Positions 1-7,558 of a DNA stretch of 12,912 nucleotides are shown piece after piece. The translations under genes were made by a program, and so were the position numbers. How positions within the stretch are numbered: position 1 is the stretch's first letter; each line of letters starts with the position of its first letter. Source of the DNA: Spirochaetia bacterium UBA5550 (GTDB taxonomy: Bacteria; Spirochaetota; UBA4802; UBA5550); contig DINC01000206.1 of the NCBI GenBank assembly GCA_002425885.1, forward strand, positions 1 through 12,912, in the 5' to 3' direction. The notes beneath the pieces are model-generated. The model saw only the letters and a program-made list of their open reading frames with translations, searched no databases and was not told where the DNA came from.

Positions 1-168
1 TTATACTTATTAATAATTAGTCAAGGGCGGTTACAAAATTCCATTATTGAGGCTGCCCTCAAATTAAACAAATCAGAATTTTCCTTCCCGGACGAAATTC
101 CAGAGGGGGAGCAAAAATGGTGTCACAGAAAGAAGTTGGAAAGAAAAAATTTATCCGGAGAAGATACA
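1..168 (+). other. 5' leader of the first acyl-ligase gene
   Basis: No complete upstream gene is visible in this stretch. Bases 2-7 read TATACT, which could be a -10 box, but any -35 would lie outside the window, so this is weak. An imperfect stem can form between 24-30 and 53-59 (seven pairs, one G-U, 22-base loop). It has no U-run after it, so it is not a standard terminator. The frame of the downstream gene is open from base 1, but alignment with the paralogue at 2891 shows that the conserved protein begins at 169. A short out-of-frame ORF with a strong ribosome-binding site lies at 117-221. Confidence 0.4.
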
Positions 169-221
169 ATGCCGAACAATCTTTACGAATTTTACAAAGA
201 AAAATGCGAACTCTACTCTGA
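117..221 (+). CDS. possible 34-residue leader peptide (uncertain)
   Basis: An ATG at 117 is preceded by a very strong GAGGGGGA purine run at 103-110 with six bases between. It opens a 34-codon frame, rich in Lys and Arg, that ends with TGA at 219-221. The frame overlaps the start of the acyl-ligase gene at 169 by about 50 bases in a different register. I recognise no family. It could be a translated leader that couples or dampens initiation at 169, or a chance ORF beside a purine run. The site is as strong as the one at 157-163 that serves the main gene. Confidence 0.2.
   Translation: MVSQKEVGKKKFIRRRYNAEQSLRILQRKMRTLL
157..163 (+). promoter_or_regulatory. ribosome-binding site deciding the start at 169
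   Basis: GGAGAAG lies five bases before the ATG at 169. The in-frame TTG at 136 would give a protein 11 residues longer but has only a weak purine stretch before it, and those residues have no counterpart in the paralogue at 2891, whose N-terminus (MNSLYDFYK) aligns with MPNNLYEFYK from 169. Confidence 0.65.
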
Positions 222-2700
222 CAAAATGCTTTTTGATAATAAAATAACATACGCTGAAGCATTTAAACTGGCGGAGCAGCGTGCGGCATTCCTGCAGGGA
301 GAGGGATACAAAAAAGGTGATGTTATTGCGCTGCTCGCGAAGAGCAATGCAGAATGGGTTCTCTCCTATATGGCGATTAACATGCTTGGCGGAGTTGTCC
401 TCCCGCTGGATGTAAATCTCATGCCGCAAGCTCTTACTGATATGATAAAAAATCTGAAAGCAAAGGCTCTCTTTATCTCTGATGAATATAAAGGTGTGAT
501 AAAAAGAATTAAGACATATCCGGTTTCCATCGACAAATCACTTGAGAAAAAGAAAAAGTTTAAAGCTCCAAAAGTCAGCGAAAATGACGCGGCAACATAT
601 ATATATACCTCCGGAACCACCGGGACCCCGAAAATTGTAACCCTGACTCATAGAAATATATTCTGTACAGCGGAAAATATTGGTGAAAGAGCGCGAATGA
701 CAACAAGCGATCTTTTTCTCTGCCTCCTGCCGCTATACCACGTTTACGCTCTTCTTGCCTGTTTTGCGGGCCCCTTCTCTCACGGTGCCGCATTTGTGTA
801 TCTCACTTCTCTGAAGGGCCCGGATATTATGAAATGTTTGGCAGAAAATCCTTTTACAGTATTCCCTGCTGCACCGCTCCTTTGGGAGATGATTATGGAT
901 GGTATTATTAAAAAAGTTAAAGGGGAGTCAGCCCTTAAATACAGGCTTTTTAAATTCTTCCTGGAATACGGCACTGTAATGAGAAAAACAGGGCTCTCCT
1001 TTCTGCCGGATAAAATTTTTAATCCGGTACATGTACTGTTCGGAAAAAAGATCAGGTTCTTTGTAAGCGGGGGGGCTCCTTTAAAAGATAAATACAGAAA
1101 ATATTACAAGAGTATGGGATTCACTGTTCTTGAAGGGTACGGACTCACTGAGACTACCGGGCCCATCACACTCCCTGACCCGGAGAAAAATTTTATCGGT
1201 TCAGTAGGCCCGGTGATTGCGGGGAACGAATCTAAAATTAAAAATATTAACGATGAAGGGATCGGCGAAGTATGGCTTAAAGGTGATTCTGTAACACCGG
1301 GATATTACGGTAATGCAGCAGCCAATAAGGAGGTCTTTGATAGTGAGGGATTTTTTAACACCGGAGATCTCGGGAAAAAAGATAAGCATGGGAACATCTA
1401 TCTTACCGGCAGAGTAAAGAATGTAATAGTGTTATCATCAGGGAAAAATGTTTATCCGGAGGAGCTTGAGTCATACTATAAAGTGTCTGAAGAGATTGAA
1501 GAGATTGCAGTATTCGGCCTCGATAAAGATGGTGATGAACATGTATATGCTGTCATAGTCCCGAAAGACAAAACAGACAGAAGTTTTGAGAAAATTAAAA
1601 ACGAACTCAACAGGCTTAACAAGGGTCTCCCCTCTTATAAAACTGTAACAGATTTTGCGATTTCATTTGATAAACTGCCGGTGAACTCTGCGCGAAAGGT
1701 TGTATACAGAACAATAATTGACCTGCTGAAACAGGGCGTGTACATGGAACATGAAAATGACAGTACAGTGCTGCGCGATGTACTTACAGGAACAACTCCC
1801 GCAGAGACAGAGATCATTGAGACTCTCCGGAAAAAACTTAAAGCTAAAACCATATATGCCAAACAGACAATGGCTGACTTCAAAATCGATTCGCTTGGGC
1901 TCGTTGATCTCACTGTCCAGCTTGAAGAAGCTCTGAATATATCTATTGACCTCGAAAAGCTGAAAACACTCCAGACAATGGACGAGATGGTCACATACCT
2001 TGTATCACTTGAAAAATCTTCCGGAAGCAGTATAAGAGAGAAGCTCTTTGAGAGTGAAATAACTGAGAAACCTCTGCTTTTCTTCAACCCTGTGCTTTAT
2101 TTCTGGATAGGTCTAATAAAACTCTGCTGCCGTGTCTTCTGGAAAGTAGAAATAATTAATCCTGAGAAGTTTGAGATAGACAACAATATAATCCTTGCGA
2201 ATCACTCTTCATATTTTGATATACCATGGATTATCAGAGCGATGAAAACCCGAGATATTAAACACACCTATGCTATCGGGAAAAAAGAGGTTTCCGGTGT
2301 AAAATATGTTTTCCACGGAATGCCTGTAATCTGGATCGATTACAATAAAAACACAAATGAAGTCTTTAAAAAAAGTGCTGACCTTCTGCGACAGGGTAAA
2401 TCGATAATGATATTCCCTGAAGGTATCCGCTCTGATTCAGGGGAGATGCAGGAGTTCAAACTCGGCTCAGCTTACCTTGCAAAAAATATAAACAGAAAGA
2501 TTATCCCTGTAACGATAAACGGAACTCATGACATCTGGCCTCCACAGAAAAAATTCCCGGAAATTTTTACAAAGAAAAGAGGCTCTGTGGTGATTCATGC
2601 CAAGATAGATCCTGCTGATTATAAATCAATAGAGAGCCTCATGGATAAGGTCAGGGGTGAAATCGCGAAAGGGATTGATCCGGAGCTGAACAAAAAATAA
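169..2700 (+). CDS. trifunctional acyl-AMP ligase / acyl carrier / LPLAT acyltransferase, copy 1
   Basis: The 843-residue protein has three domains. Residues about 1-530 are an ANL-family ligase: P-loop YTSGTTGTPK at 146-155, GYGLTETTGP at 323-332, NTGDLG at 397-402, hinge region GRVKN...GKNVYPEELE at 414-434, and the C-terminal catalytic lysine at about 510 (LPVNSARK). Residues about 543-615 form an acyl-carrier domain with DSL, phosphopantetheine serine about 575. A hydrophobic stretch (about 640-660) precedes a PlsC/LPLAT domain with NHSSYFD at 678-684 and FPEGIRS at 749-755. Inferred role: ATP-dependent activation of a fatty acid, loading onto the internal carrier and transfer to a lysolipid at the inner membrane. 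Aas of E. coli joins the same two catalytic domains in the opposite order without a carrier. The substrate is not known. A similar paralogue follows 190 bases downstream, so gene duplication is likely. Confidence 0.9.
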   Translation: MPNNLYEFYKEKCELYSDKMLFDNKITYAEAFKLAEQRAAFLQGEGYKKGDVIALLAKSNAEWVLSYMAINMLGGVVLPLDVNLMPQALTDMIKNLKAKALFISDEYKGVIKRIKTYPVSIDKSLEKKKKFKAPKVSENDAATYIYTSGTTGTPKIVTLTHRNIFCTAENIGERARMTTSDLFLCLLPLYHVYALLACFAGPFSHGAAFVYLTSLKGPDIMKCLAENPFTVFPAAPLLWEMIMDGIIKKVKGESALKYRLFKFFLEYGTVMRKTGLSFLPDKIFNPVHVLFGKKIRFFVSGGAPLKDKYRKYYKSMGFTVLEGYGLTETTGPITLPDPEKNFIGSVGPVIAGNESKIKNINDEGIGEVWLKGDSVTPGYYGNAAANKEVFDSEGFFNTGDLGKKDKHGNIYLTGRVKNVIVLSSGKNVYPEELESYYKVSEEIEEIAVFGLDKDGDEHVYAVIVPKDKTDRSFEKIKNELNRLNKGLPSYKTVTDFAISFDKLPVNSARKVVYRTIIDLLKQGVYMEHENDSTVLRDVLTGTTPAETEIIETLRKKLKAKTIYAKQTMADFKIDSLGLVDLTVQLEEALNISIDLEKLKTLQTMDEMVTYLVSLEKSSGSSIREKLFESEITEKPLLFFNPVLYFWIGLIKLCCRVFWKVEIINPEKFEIDNNIILANHSSYFDIPWIIRAMKTRDIKHTYAIGKKEVSGVKYVFHGMPVIWIDYNKNTNEVFKKSADLLRQGKSIMIFPEGIRSDSGEMQEFKLGSAYLAKNINRKIIPVTINGTHDIWPPQKKFPEIFTKKRGSVVIHAKIDPADYKSIESLMDKVRGEIAKGIDPELNKK

Positions 2701-2744
2701 TTAATTGTTGCCGATTATTACTCCTTTTTTATTTTGTTCCCATA

Positions 2745-2782
2745 ACCGATCGGTCATCAGGATATATCATCTGATGACCGGT
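2745..2782. promoter_or_regulatory. perfect 10-bp inverted repeat with adjoining palindrome
   Basis: CGGTCATCAG at 2751-2760 is repeated in exact inverted form at 2771-2780 around a 10-base spacer. The left arm overlaps a second dyad, ACCGATCGGT, at 2745-2754. The structure lies 44 bases past the stop of the first paralogue and about 110 bases before the start of the second. There is no following U-run, so a simple intrinsic terminator is unlikely. It may be an operator (the ACCG..CGGT dyad is the kind bound by dimeric repressors such as TetR-type proteins) or an RNA hairpin that ends or stabilises the upstream transcript. The symmetry is certain; the function is inference. Confidence 0.5.
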
Positions 2783-2831
2783 AAAGGGTCAGCTTAATAA
2801 CGTTCCTGACATACTTCTGAACTACTAAGTT

Positions 2832-2870
2832 TTGCGATGACCTTTATATATAAAATCCATACATTACATA
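2832..2870 (+). promoter_or_regulatory. possible promoter region of the second acyl-ligase gene
   Basis: TTGCGA at 2832-2837 and the AT-rich stretch TATATATAAA at 2845-2854, followed by TACATT and TACATA, lie just upstream of the gene at 2891. No pair of boxes has both good sequence and 16-18 base spacing, so I can only say that the region is promoter-like. The other 110 bases of this 190-base gap hold the inverted repeat and nothing else I recognise. Confidence 0.2.
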
Positions 2871-2890
2871 TGTTGGGATGAGGGACAAAG

Positions 2891-5425
2891 ATGAACTCGC
2901 TTTACGATTTCTACAAAAAAACCTGTGAACAATACAGCGATGAACTGCTGTTTTCAAACGGCATGACCTACTCCGGAGGATGGAGCCTTATTGAAAGAAG
3001 AGGTGCATTCATTCAGAAGAACGGCTATAAAAAGGGTGATGTTATAGCCCTCCTTTCACCAAACTCAATTGAAATGTGCATCACATTCATGGCGATAACA
3101 GCAACAGGCGCCATTGTACTGCCGCTTGATCCGAATCTTGACGGGAAACTCTATCCTGAGATGCTGAAGAAAGCCGGTGCAAAAGCTGTATTCACCACTG
3201 CTGAATTTAAAAAACTTTTTAAAGAAGTGAAAGTTTATGAACTTGATCTATCTAAAAATATTGAAAAAAGTGGGGAGATTAAAAAGCCGGAATGCGGTGT
3301 TGATGATATATCATCCCTTTTCTTCACATCAGGGACAACCGGCGAGCCGAAGATTGTTCAGCTTACACAGGGGAACCTTTTTAAAACTGCACTCGCAAAC
3401 GCGGAGTTCTGTAAAACATCTCCGGACGATATGATACTTACACTGCTCCCGCTCTTTCATGCCTACGGGCTCATTGCCGCTTTCCTGGGGCCCATGGCTC
3501 ACGGAAGTTCTATGTGCATGCAGCCGTCTCTTAAAGGGCCTGATATCCTGAAAAGCCTGGCGGAGAATCCTATAACATTTTTCCCGGCTGTACCTCTTCT
3601 CTGGGAACTTATAATGGATGGAATAATAAACAAGGTGAAGCTTGAATCGAAAATGAAGTTCAGGCTTTTTATGTTCTTTCTGAAGTACGGAATATACTTC
3701 CGGAAGGGTGGCTTATCGTTTCTGCCTGACAGGATATTTGCGCCGATACTTTCAGCATTCGGACCGGGGATGAGGATAATGGTGAGCGGGGGCGCTCCGC
3801 TGAAGCTGGTTTACGCTAAATACTACAGAAGTATAGGGCTTCCGCTTATCCAGGGTTATGGCTTATCCGAAACCACAGGCCCGATCACAATCGGAAGTTA
3901 CACTAAGATAAAGATCGGTTCAATAGGCGCTGTTCTCCCCGGCAACGAAGTGAAGCTTCATAATCCCGACAAAGAGGGAATCGGTGAGTTATGCTTCAGG
4001 GGAATCGGCGTAACACCTGGTTATTACAAAAATCAGAAGATGAATTCCGGAGTATTTGATGAAGAAGGTTTTTTTCACACCGGAGACCTCGGGAAAATAG
4101 ATAAACACGGAGACATCCGCATAACAGGGCGTTCAAAGAATGTCATAGTGCTGCCATCCGGAAAAAATGTTTACCCTGAAGAACTTGAGGCTTACTATAA
4201 AAAGTCACAGCTAATACAGGAGATTGCTGTATTCGGATTAAAAGAGCAGGATTCGGAAAAAGTTTTCTCTGTAATTGTCCCGGTTCTGAAAAATGAAAGC
4301 GCATACGGAATTATCAAGGATGAACTGGACAGGCTGAATCGGGGCCTACCCACTTATAAAATGGTGACGGGCTTTGCAATATCATTCGAGCCGCTGCCGG
4401 TAAACAGTACACGCAAAATACTTTACGACAATGTCAGGGAGAATCTTAAAAAAGGTCTCTATATGCAGGGGGACGATGATGAGGCGATGCTTACCCATGA
4501 ACTTCTTCCGCAGACACCAGCAGATGAATTTATAATTAAAACACTGAAAGAGCGATTTAACAGAGATAAACTTTTCGCCCGTGAAACACTAAGCGATATG
4601 GGGATAGACTCTCTGGCGCTCATAGATCTTATTGTATTTCTTGAAGACAAGCTCCGTGTGACCATTGACATTCCCCGGATGAAACAGATCCAGACGATGG
4701 ACGAACTTCTGCTCTACCTTGAATCACTGGAAGAGAAAGAGGGGGACGGGATCAACAAACGGCTCTTTGAAAGTGAAATCGAACAGAAACCTCTGCCATT
4801 GTTTAATCCATTGTATCACATCATGATTTTTATTTTTTCTGCTGTTTGCAGATTCTTCTGGCATTTCGAAGTCAGGAATAAGGATAAACTGAAATTTGAA
4901 AACAATATAATCGTGGCGAACCACACATCATATCTCGACATGATGTGGCTTGCAATATCAGCACCATTCAGTAAAAGAAGAAGAGTCTATGTAGCGGGGA
5001 GCGCTGACCTGAAAATTCTGCGTTACGGATTTCCCATGCTCCCTGTTATATGGGTGGATCAGAAAAATACTCTTGATGTACTTAAAAAAAGCGCTGATAT
5101 ACTTAGACTCGGTTACACTCTCATTATATTCCCTGAAGGGGGGAGAACTGCGGATGGCAGGTTTATGGAGTTCAGGACAGGTGCCGCTTTCCTGGCTAAA
5201 AATCTCGGGAAGCAGATTATACCGGTTACTATAAACGGCGCCTATGACATCTGGTCAAGGCATTCCCTTTTCCCTAAATTCAGCAGAAAACTCAGGGGGA
5301 ACATTGTTGCCGGTGATGTAATAAATCCCGGCGATTACAGGAGTGTGGAATCGCTGACAGAGGCATTGAAAGAAAAAATAGCTGAAAATTTCGAGGATTT
5401 GAACAATACAGGTTGGTACCGCTAA
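2891..5425 (+). CDS. trifunctional acyl-AMP ligase / acyl carrier / LPLAT acyltransferase, copy 2
   Basis: The 844-residue paralogue of the preceding gene is colinear with it over the whole length. Ligase motifs: FTSGTTGEPK at 145-154, GYGLSETTGP at 322-331, HTGDLG at 396-401, SGKNVYPEELE at 423-433, and catalytic lysine 509 in LPVNSTRK. The carrier domain (about 540-612) has its phosphopantetheine serine at 574 in DSLALIDL. A hydrophobic segment (about 642-656) leads into the LPLAT domain with NHTSYLD at 677-683 and FPEGGRT at 747-753. The start has AGGGA at 2881-2885, five bases before ATG. All catalytic motifs are intact, so both copies are probably active; divergence around the ligase pocket may reflect different acyl or acceptor preferences. 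The panE-type gene follows after only 28 bases, which suggests co-transcription. The physiological substrate cannot be read from the sequence. Confidence 0.9.
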   Translation: MNSLYDFYKKTCEQYSDELLFSNGMTYSGGWSLIERRGAFIQKNGYKKGDVIALLSPNSIEMCITFMAITATGAIVLPLDPNLDGKLYPEMLKKAGAKAVFTTAEFKKLFKEVKVYELDLSKNIEKSGEIKKPECGVDDISSLFFTSGTTGEPKIVQLTQGNLFKTALANAEFCKTSPDDMILTLLPLFHAYGLIAAFLGPMAHGSSMCMQPSLKGPDILKSLAENPITFFPAVPLLWELIMDGIINKVKLESKMKFRLFMFFLKYGIYFRKGGLSFLPDRIFAPILSAFGPGMRIMVSGGAPLKLVYAKYYRSIGLPLIQGYGLSETTGPITIGSYTKIKIGSIGAVLPGNEVKLHNPDKEGIGELCFRGIGVTPGYYKNQKMNSGVFDEEGFFHTGDLGKIDKHGDIRITGRSKNVIVLPSGKNVYPEELEAYYKKSQLIQEIAVFGLKEQDSEKVFSVIVPVLKNESAYGIIKDELDRLNRGLPTYKMVTGFAISFEPLPVNSTRKILYDNVRENLKKGLYMQGDDDEAMLTHELLPQTPADEFIIKTLKERFNRDKLFARETLSDMGIDSLALIDLIVFLEDKLRVTIDIPRMKQIQTMDELLLYLESLEEKEGDGINKRLFESEIEQKPLPLFNPLYHIMIFIFSAVCRFFWHFEVRNKDKLKFENNIIVANHTSYLDMMWLAISAPFSKRRRVYVAGSADLKILRYGFPMLPVIWVDQKNTLDVLKKSADILRLGYTLIIFPEGGRTADGRFMEFRTGAAFLAKNLGKQIIPVTINGAYDIWSRHSLFPKFSRKLRGNIVAGDVINPGDYRSVESLTEALKEKIAENFEDLNNTGWYR

Positions 5426-5440
5426 AATATAATGGCCAGT

Positions 5441-5444
5441 GGAG
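5441..5444 (+). promoter_or_regulatory. ribosome-binding site deciding the start of the panE-type gene
   Basis: GGAG at 5441-5444 lies nine bases before ATG 5454. The alternative GTG at 5439 would overlap this site and has no purine run of its own. Starting at 5454 puts the nucleotide-binding strand right at the N-terminus, as is usual for the family. Confidence 0.55.
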
Positions 5445-5453
5445 ATTAAACTC

Positions 5454-6371
5454 ATGCAGAAGATAAATCGCGTTTATATTTCAGGACTTGGTGCAATCGG
5501 TTCACTCTACACATCAATGATTCATGATAAAAAAAGTGCTGAAATCTATGTTATAGCTGATCAGGAGAGGATTAACCGGTATAAACATTACGGAGTCGTC
5601 ATCAATGGCCGCAAGTATGATTTTAATTACATTACACCTGATGCTGCGGCTGAACCCGCAGACCTTATACTTATTGCTGTAAAGCAGAACAATCTTGATG
5701 AATCGATAAGTGCTATAAAAAAGTTTGTCGGAAAAGATACAATAATACTTTCTCTTCTCAACGGAATTACAAGCGAAGAGATCATCGGCAAAGCTTACGG
5801 GATGGATAAAATTCTGCACTCCTTCGTTGTCGGCACTGACGCAGTCAGACAGGGGACTGATGCTTCATTCAAAAACTCCGGACGAATTGTATTCGGTTCA
5901 GCCCGGGGATCTCTGGATGAAGAAAAGGTTAAACAGGTAAAAGAGTTCTTTGAACGCTCAGGAATAGATTACACAATTCCGGAGGACATTATACGTGAAC
6001 AGTGGTGGAAGTTCATGATGAATGTCGGGATAAACCAGGTTTCCGCGATACTCAGGGCGCCTTACGGAGCATTCCATAATATAAAAGAAGCACAGGAACT
6101 GGTTAAAATGGCATCGATGGAAGTTCTTGCCATAGCGGAGATAAAAGGGATACAACTGACAACCGGGGACATCGCAAAGCATCTGGAGATATTTAAAACT
6201 CTTACACCCGAAGGTAAAACTTCGATGCTGCAGGATGTTGAAGCAGGACGGAAAACAGAGGTTGAAATATTCGCAGGTGCTGTGATCGAGATGGGGGAAG
6301 AACTCGGAATACCAACACCGGTAAATGAAATGCTATTCAGGATGATCCGCACTATTGAGCAGATGTATTAA
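5454..6371 (+). CDS. panE: 2-dehydropantoate 2-reductase (ketopantoate reductase)
   Basis: This cytosolic enzyme would reduce 2-dehydropantoate to pantoate with NADPH in pantothenate and CoA synthesis. The 305-residue protein has the expected length. It opens with the Rossmann motif GLGAIGS (11-17), with VKQ (76-78) and NGI (103-105) further on. Compared from memory with E. coli PanE, every active-site residue has a counterpart at matching spacing: Asn103 (N98), Lys186 (K176), Asn190 and Asn194 (N180, N184), Ser257 in TSMLQD (S244) and Glu269 in KTEVE (E256). The gene begins 28 bases after the acyl-ligase/carrier gene, so the two are probably co-transcribed. A supply of pantothenate, hence phosphopantetheine, would fit the carrier domains next door, but that link is inference. 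Some ApbA/PanE paralogues act on other 2-oxoacids, so the exact substrate is not certain. Confidence 0.85.
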   Translation: MQKINRVYISGLGAIGSLYTSMIHDKKSAEIYVIADQERINRYKHYGVVINGRKYDFNYITPDAAAEPADLILIAVKQNNLDESISAIKKFVGKDTIILSLLNGITSEEIIGKAYGMDKILHSFVVGTDAVRQGTDASFKNSGRIVFGSARGSLDEEKVKQVKEFFERSGIDYTIPEDIIREQWWKFMMNVGINQVSAILRAPYGAFHNIKEAQELVKMASMEVLAIAEIKGIQLTTGDIAKHLEIFKTLTPEGKTSMLQDVEAGRKTEVEIFAGAVIEMGEELGIPTPVNEMLFRMIRTIEQMY

Positions 6372-6431
6372 ACAGTGCGGCTCATACTTATTACGGTACA
6401 AACAGATGTGTGTCTGAATTATTGATTAAAT

Positions 6432-7529
6432 CTATAAAATTATGTTAGCCGCGAATTCAATTCTCCGCTTTATCGATGGATGGCTGTACAGCAGAAACTC
6501 CACAGCCGGATGAGGTTCCTTATCAGCAAGGTTCATCTCAGCCAGTTTATTCATAGCAGAAACAAAAGACTCCTTATCCAAAGTTTTTCTTACAGCGTAT
6601 TCATCAGCCTGGAACTCATATTTACGCGATATAAAATTTGTCAGAGGCATCATCAGAAGCCCGGAGATAGAAAGATACAGCATCAGCACAGGGAGAGCCT
6701 GAAGCGCATGAAGCTCACTGATCCCCATTGCTTCAATTGTGAGAGAATGGAGCTTGCCGCAGACAAAAAGTGTGGCAAAAATAACAACCGTGCTGAAAAT
6801 CAGGTTCTTTATAATATGCTTATGAATATAATGCCCGGCTTCATGCGCAAAGACAACGGCAATCTCAGCGGGTGTAAAATCCTGTATGAGTGTATCGCTC
6901 AATATAATTCTTTTTGTTTTACCAAGACCTGTGAATCCGGCATTGGCCTTTTTCGTATCCTTACTCATATTGAATGAAAATATTCCTTTAATTGAAACAC
7001 CTGCGTCAGAAAGAACTTTCTCGATTCTCTCTTTAACTTCTCCATCTTCAATCTCTTTGAACTTATAAAAGAGCGGGAAAATAATTACAGGCGCAAGTCT
7101 CGCAAGGATCACAGAGATAAAGACAATGAAGATTGAGAAGTATAACCACCAGTTAATTCCTGTGCTTTTCAGAAAATAATAGAATACAAGGGCAACCGGA
7201 ACTCCGATAGCTGTACTCACCATAAGAGACTTCACCCTCTCCCATATCCACCTGAAAACAGACTGATTGGAAAGGCCGAACCTGTGTTCAACAATAAAAC
7301 TGCCGTAGAAATCAAAAGGCAAACCAAACGCCGAAAAGAAGAGTCCGGCATATAATGCGAAGAGAAGGAAATTCAGGTAATCATTAGCTGTAAGCGCCGC
7401 CCATCCGGCAAATAGATCAGCAAGCCCTGAGAAAGCCAGTGCGATAAGCAGCACAATATCAAGAACGATATCTATAACCGTCAGCCTGATCTTTATTCTG
7501 TTATAAATCTTCTCTTTAGCCTGTTCCAT
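6432..7529 (-). CDS. Ste24-type M48 integral-membrane zinc metalloprotease
   Basis: The 365-residue protein matches the bacterial relatives of the CAAX protease Ste24. After several N-terminal membrane spans it has the family signature FYGSFIVEHRFG (about 74-85), then SKDTKKANAGFTGLG (about 189-203), the zinc site HEAGH (229-233) and the third zinc ligand Glu305 in YEFQADEYA, and ends with YSHPSIKRR. Two hydrophobic spans lie between HEAGH and Glu305. The length is slightly below the roughly 400 residues usual for the family, but all catalytic parts are present. Role in bacteria: an inner-membrane endopeptidase, probably in membrane-protein quality control, with no evidence for prenylated substrates. 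ATG 7529 is preferred to the in-frame TTG at 7541, which has no ribosome-binding site, though the GGTAAAG before 7529 is weak. It converges with the panE-type gene, 60 bases apart, with no clear terminator between them. Confidence 0.88.
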   Translation of the reverse strand: MEQAKEKIYNRIKIRLTVIDIVLDIVLLIALAFSGLADLFAGWAALTANDYLNFLLFALYAGLFFSAFGLPFDFYGSFIVEHRFGLSNQSVFRWIWERVKSLMVSTAIGVPVALVFYYFLKSTGINWWLYFSIFIVFISVILARLAPVIIFPLFYKFKEIEDGEVKERIEKVLSDAGVSIKGIFSFNMSKDTKKANAGFTGLGKTKRIILSDTLIQDFTPAEIAVVFAHEAGHYIHKHIIKNLIFSTVVIFATLFVCGKLHSLTIEAMGISELHALQALPVLMLYLSISGLLMMPLTNFISRKYEFQADEYAVRKTLDKESFVSAMNKLAEMNLADKEPHPAVEFLLYSHPSIKRRIEFAANIIL

Positions 7530-7544
7530 TTGCTTTACCAATTA

Positions 7545-7550
7545 ATTATA
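7545..7550 (-). promoter_or_regulatory. possible -10 box (TATAAT) of the M48 protease gene
   Basis: A perfect TATAAT on the - strand lies 16 bases before ATG 7529. No good -35 hexamer sits at 16-18 bases, where the edge of the intergenic inverted repeat lies. If used, transcription would start about nine bases before the ATG, giving a very short leader. The match may be chance in an AT-rich stretch. Confidence 0.25.
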
Positions 7551-7558
7551 ATGTCTTT

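Noticed and set aside
1..168. Open frame continuous with the first acyl-ligase gene from base 1, suggesting an N-terminal extension.
   Set aside because: No convincing start codon lies upstream, and the paralogue begins at the residue that aligns with ATG 169.
1635..2087. 150-codon - strand frame inside the first acyl-ligase gene.
   Set aside because: It overlaps the carrier domain on the opposite strand; its Ser-rich composition is typical of an antisense shadow.
3302..3315. Perfect palindrome GATGATATATCATC that shares 11 bases with the loop region near 2761.
   Set aside because: It lies inside the second acyl-ligase gene, encoding the ordinary residues DDISS, and is AT-rich; chance is likely.
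6372..6431. Possible bidirectional terminator between the convergent panE-type and protease genes (CAGA/TCTG stem).
   Set aside because: Only four base pairs, and no flanking A- or T-run.
6480..6977. 165-codon + strand frame opposite the protease gene.
   Set aside because: It is antisense to a gene with clear M48 motifs and has no recognisable protein features or ribosome-binding site.
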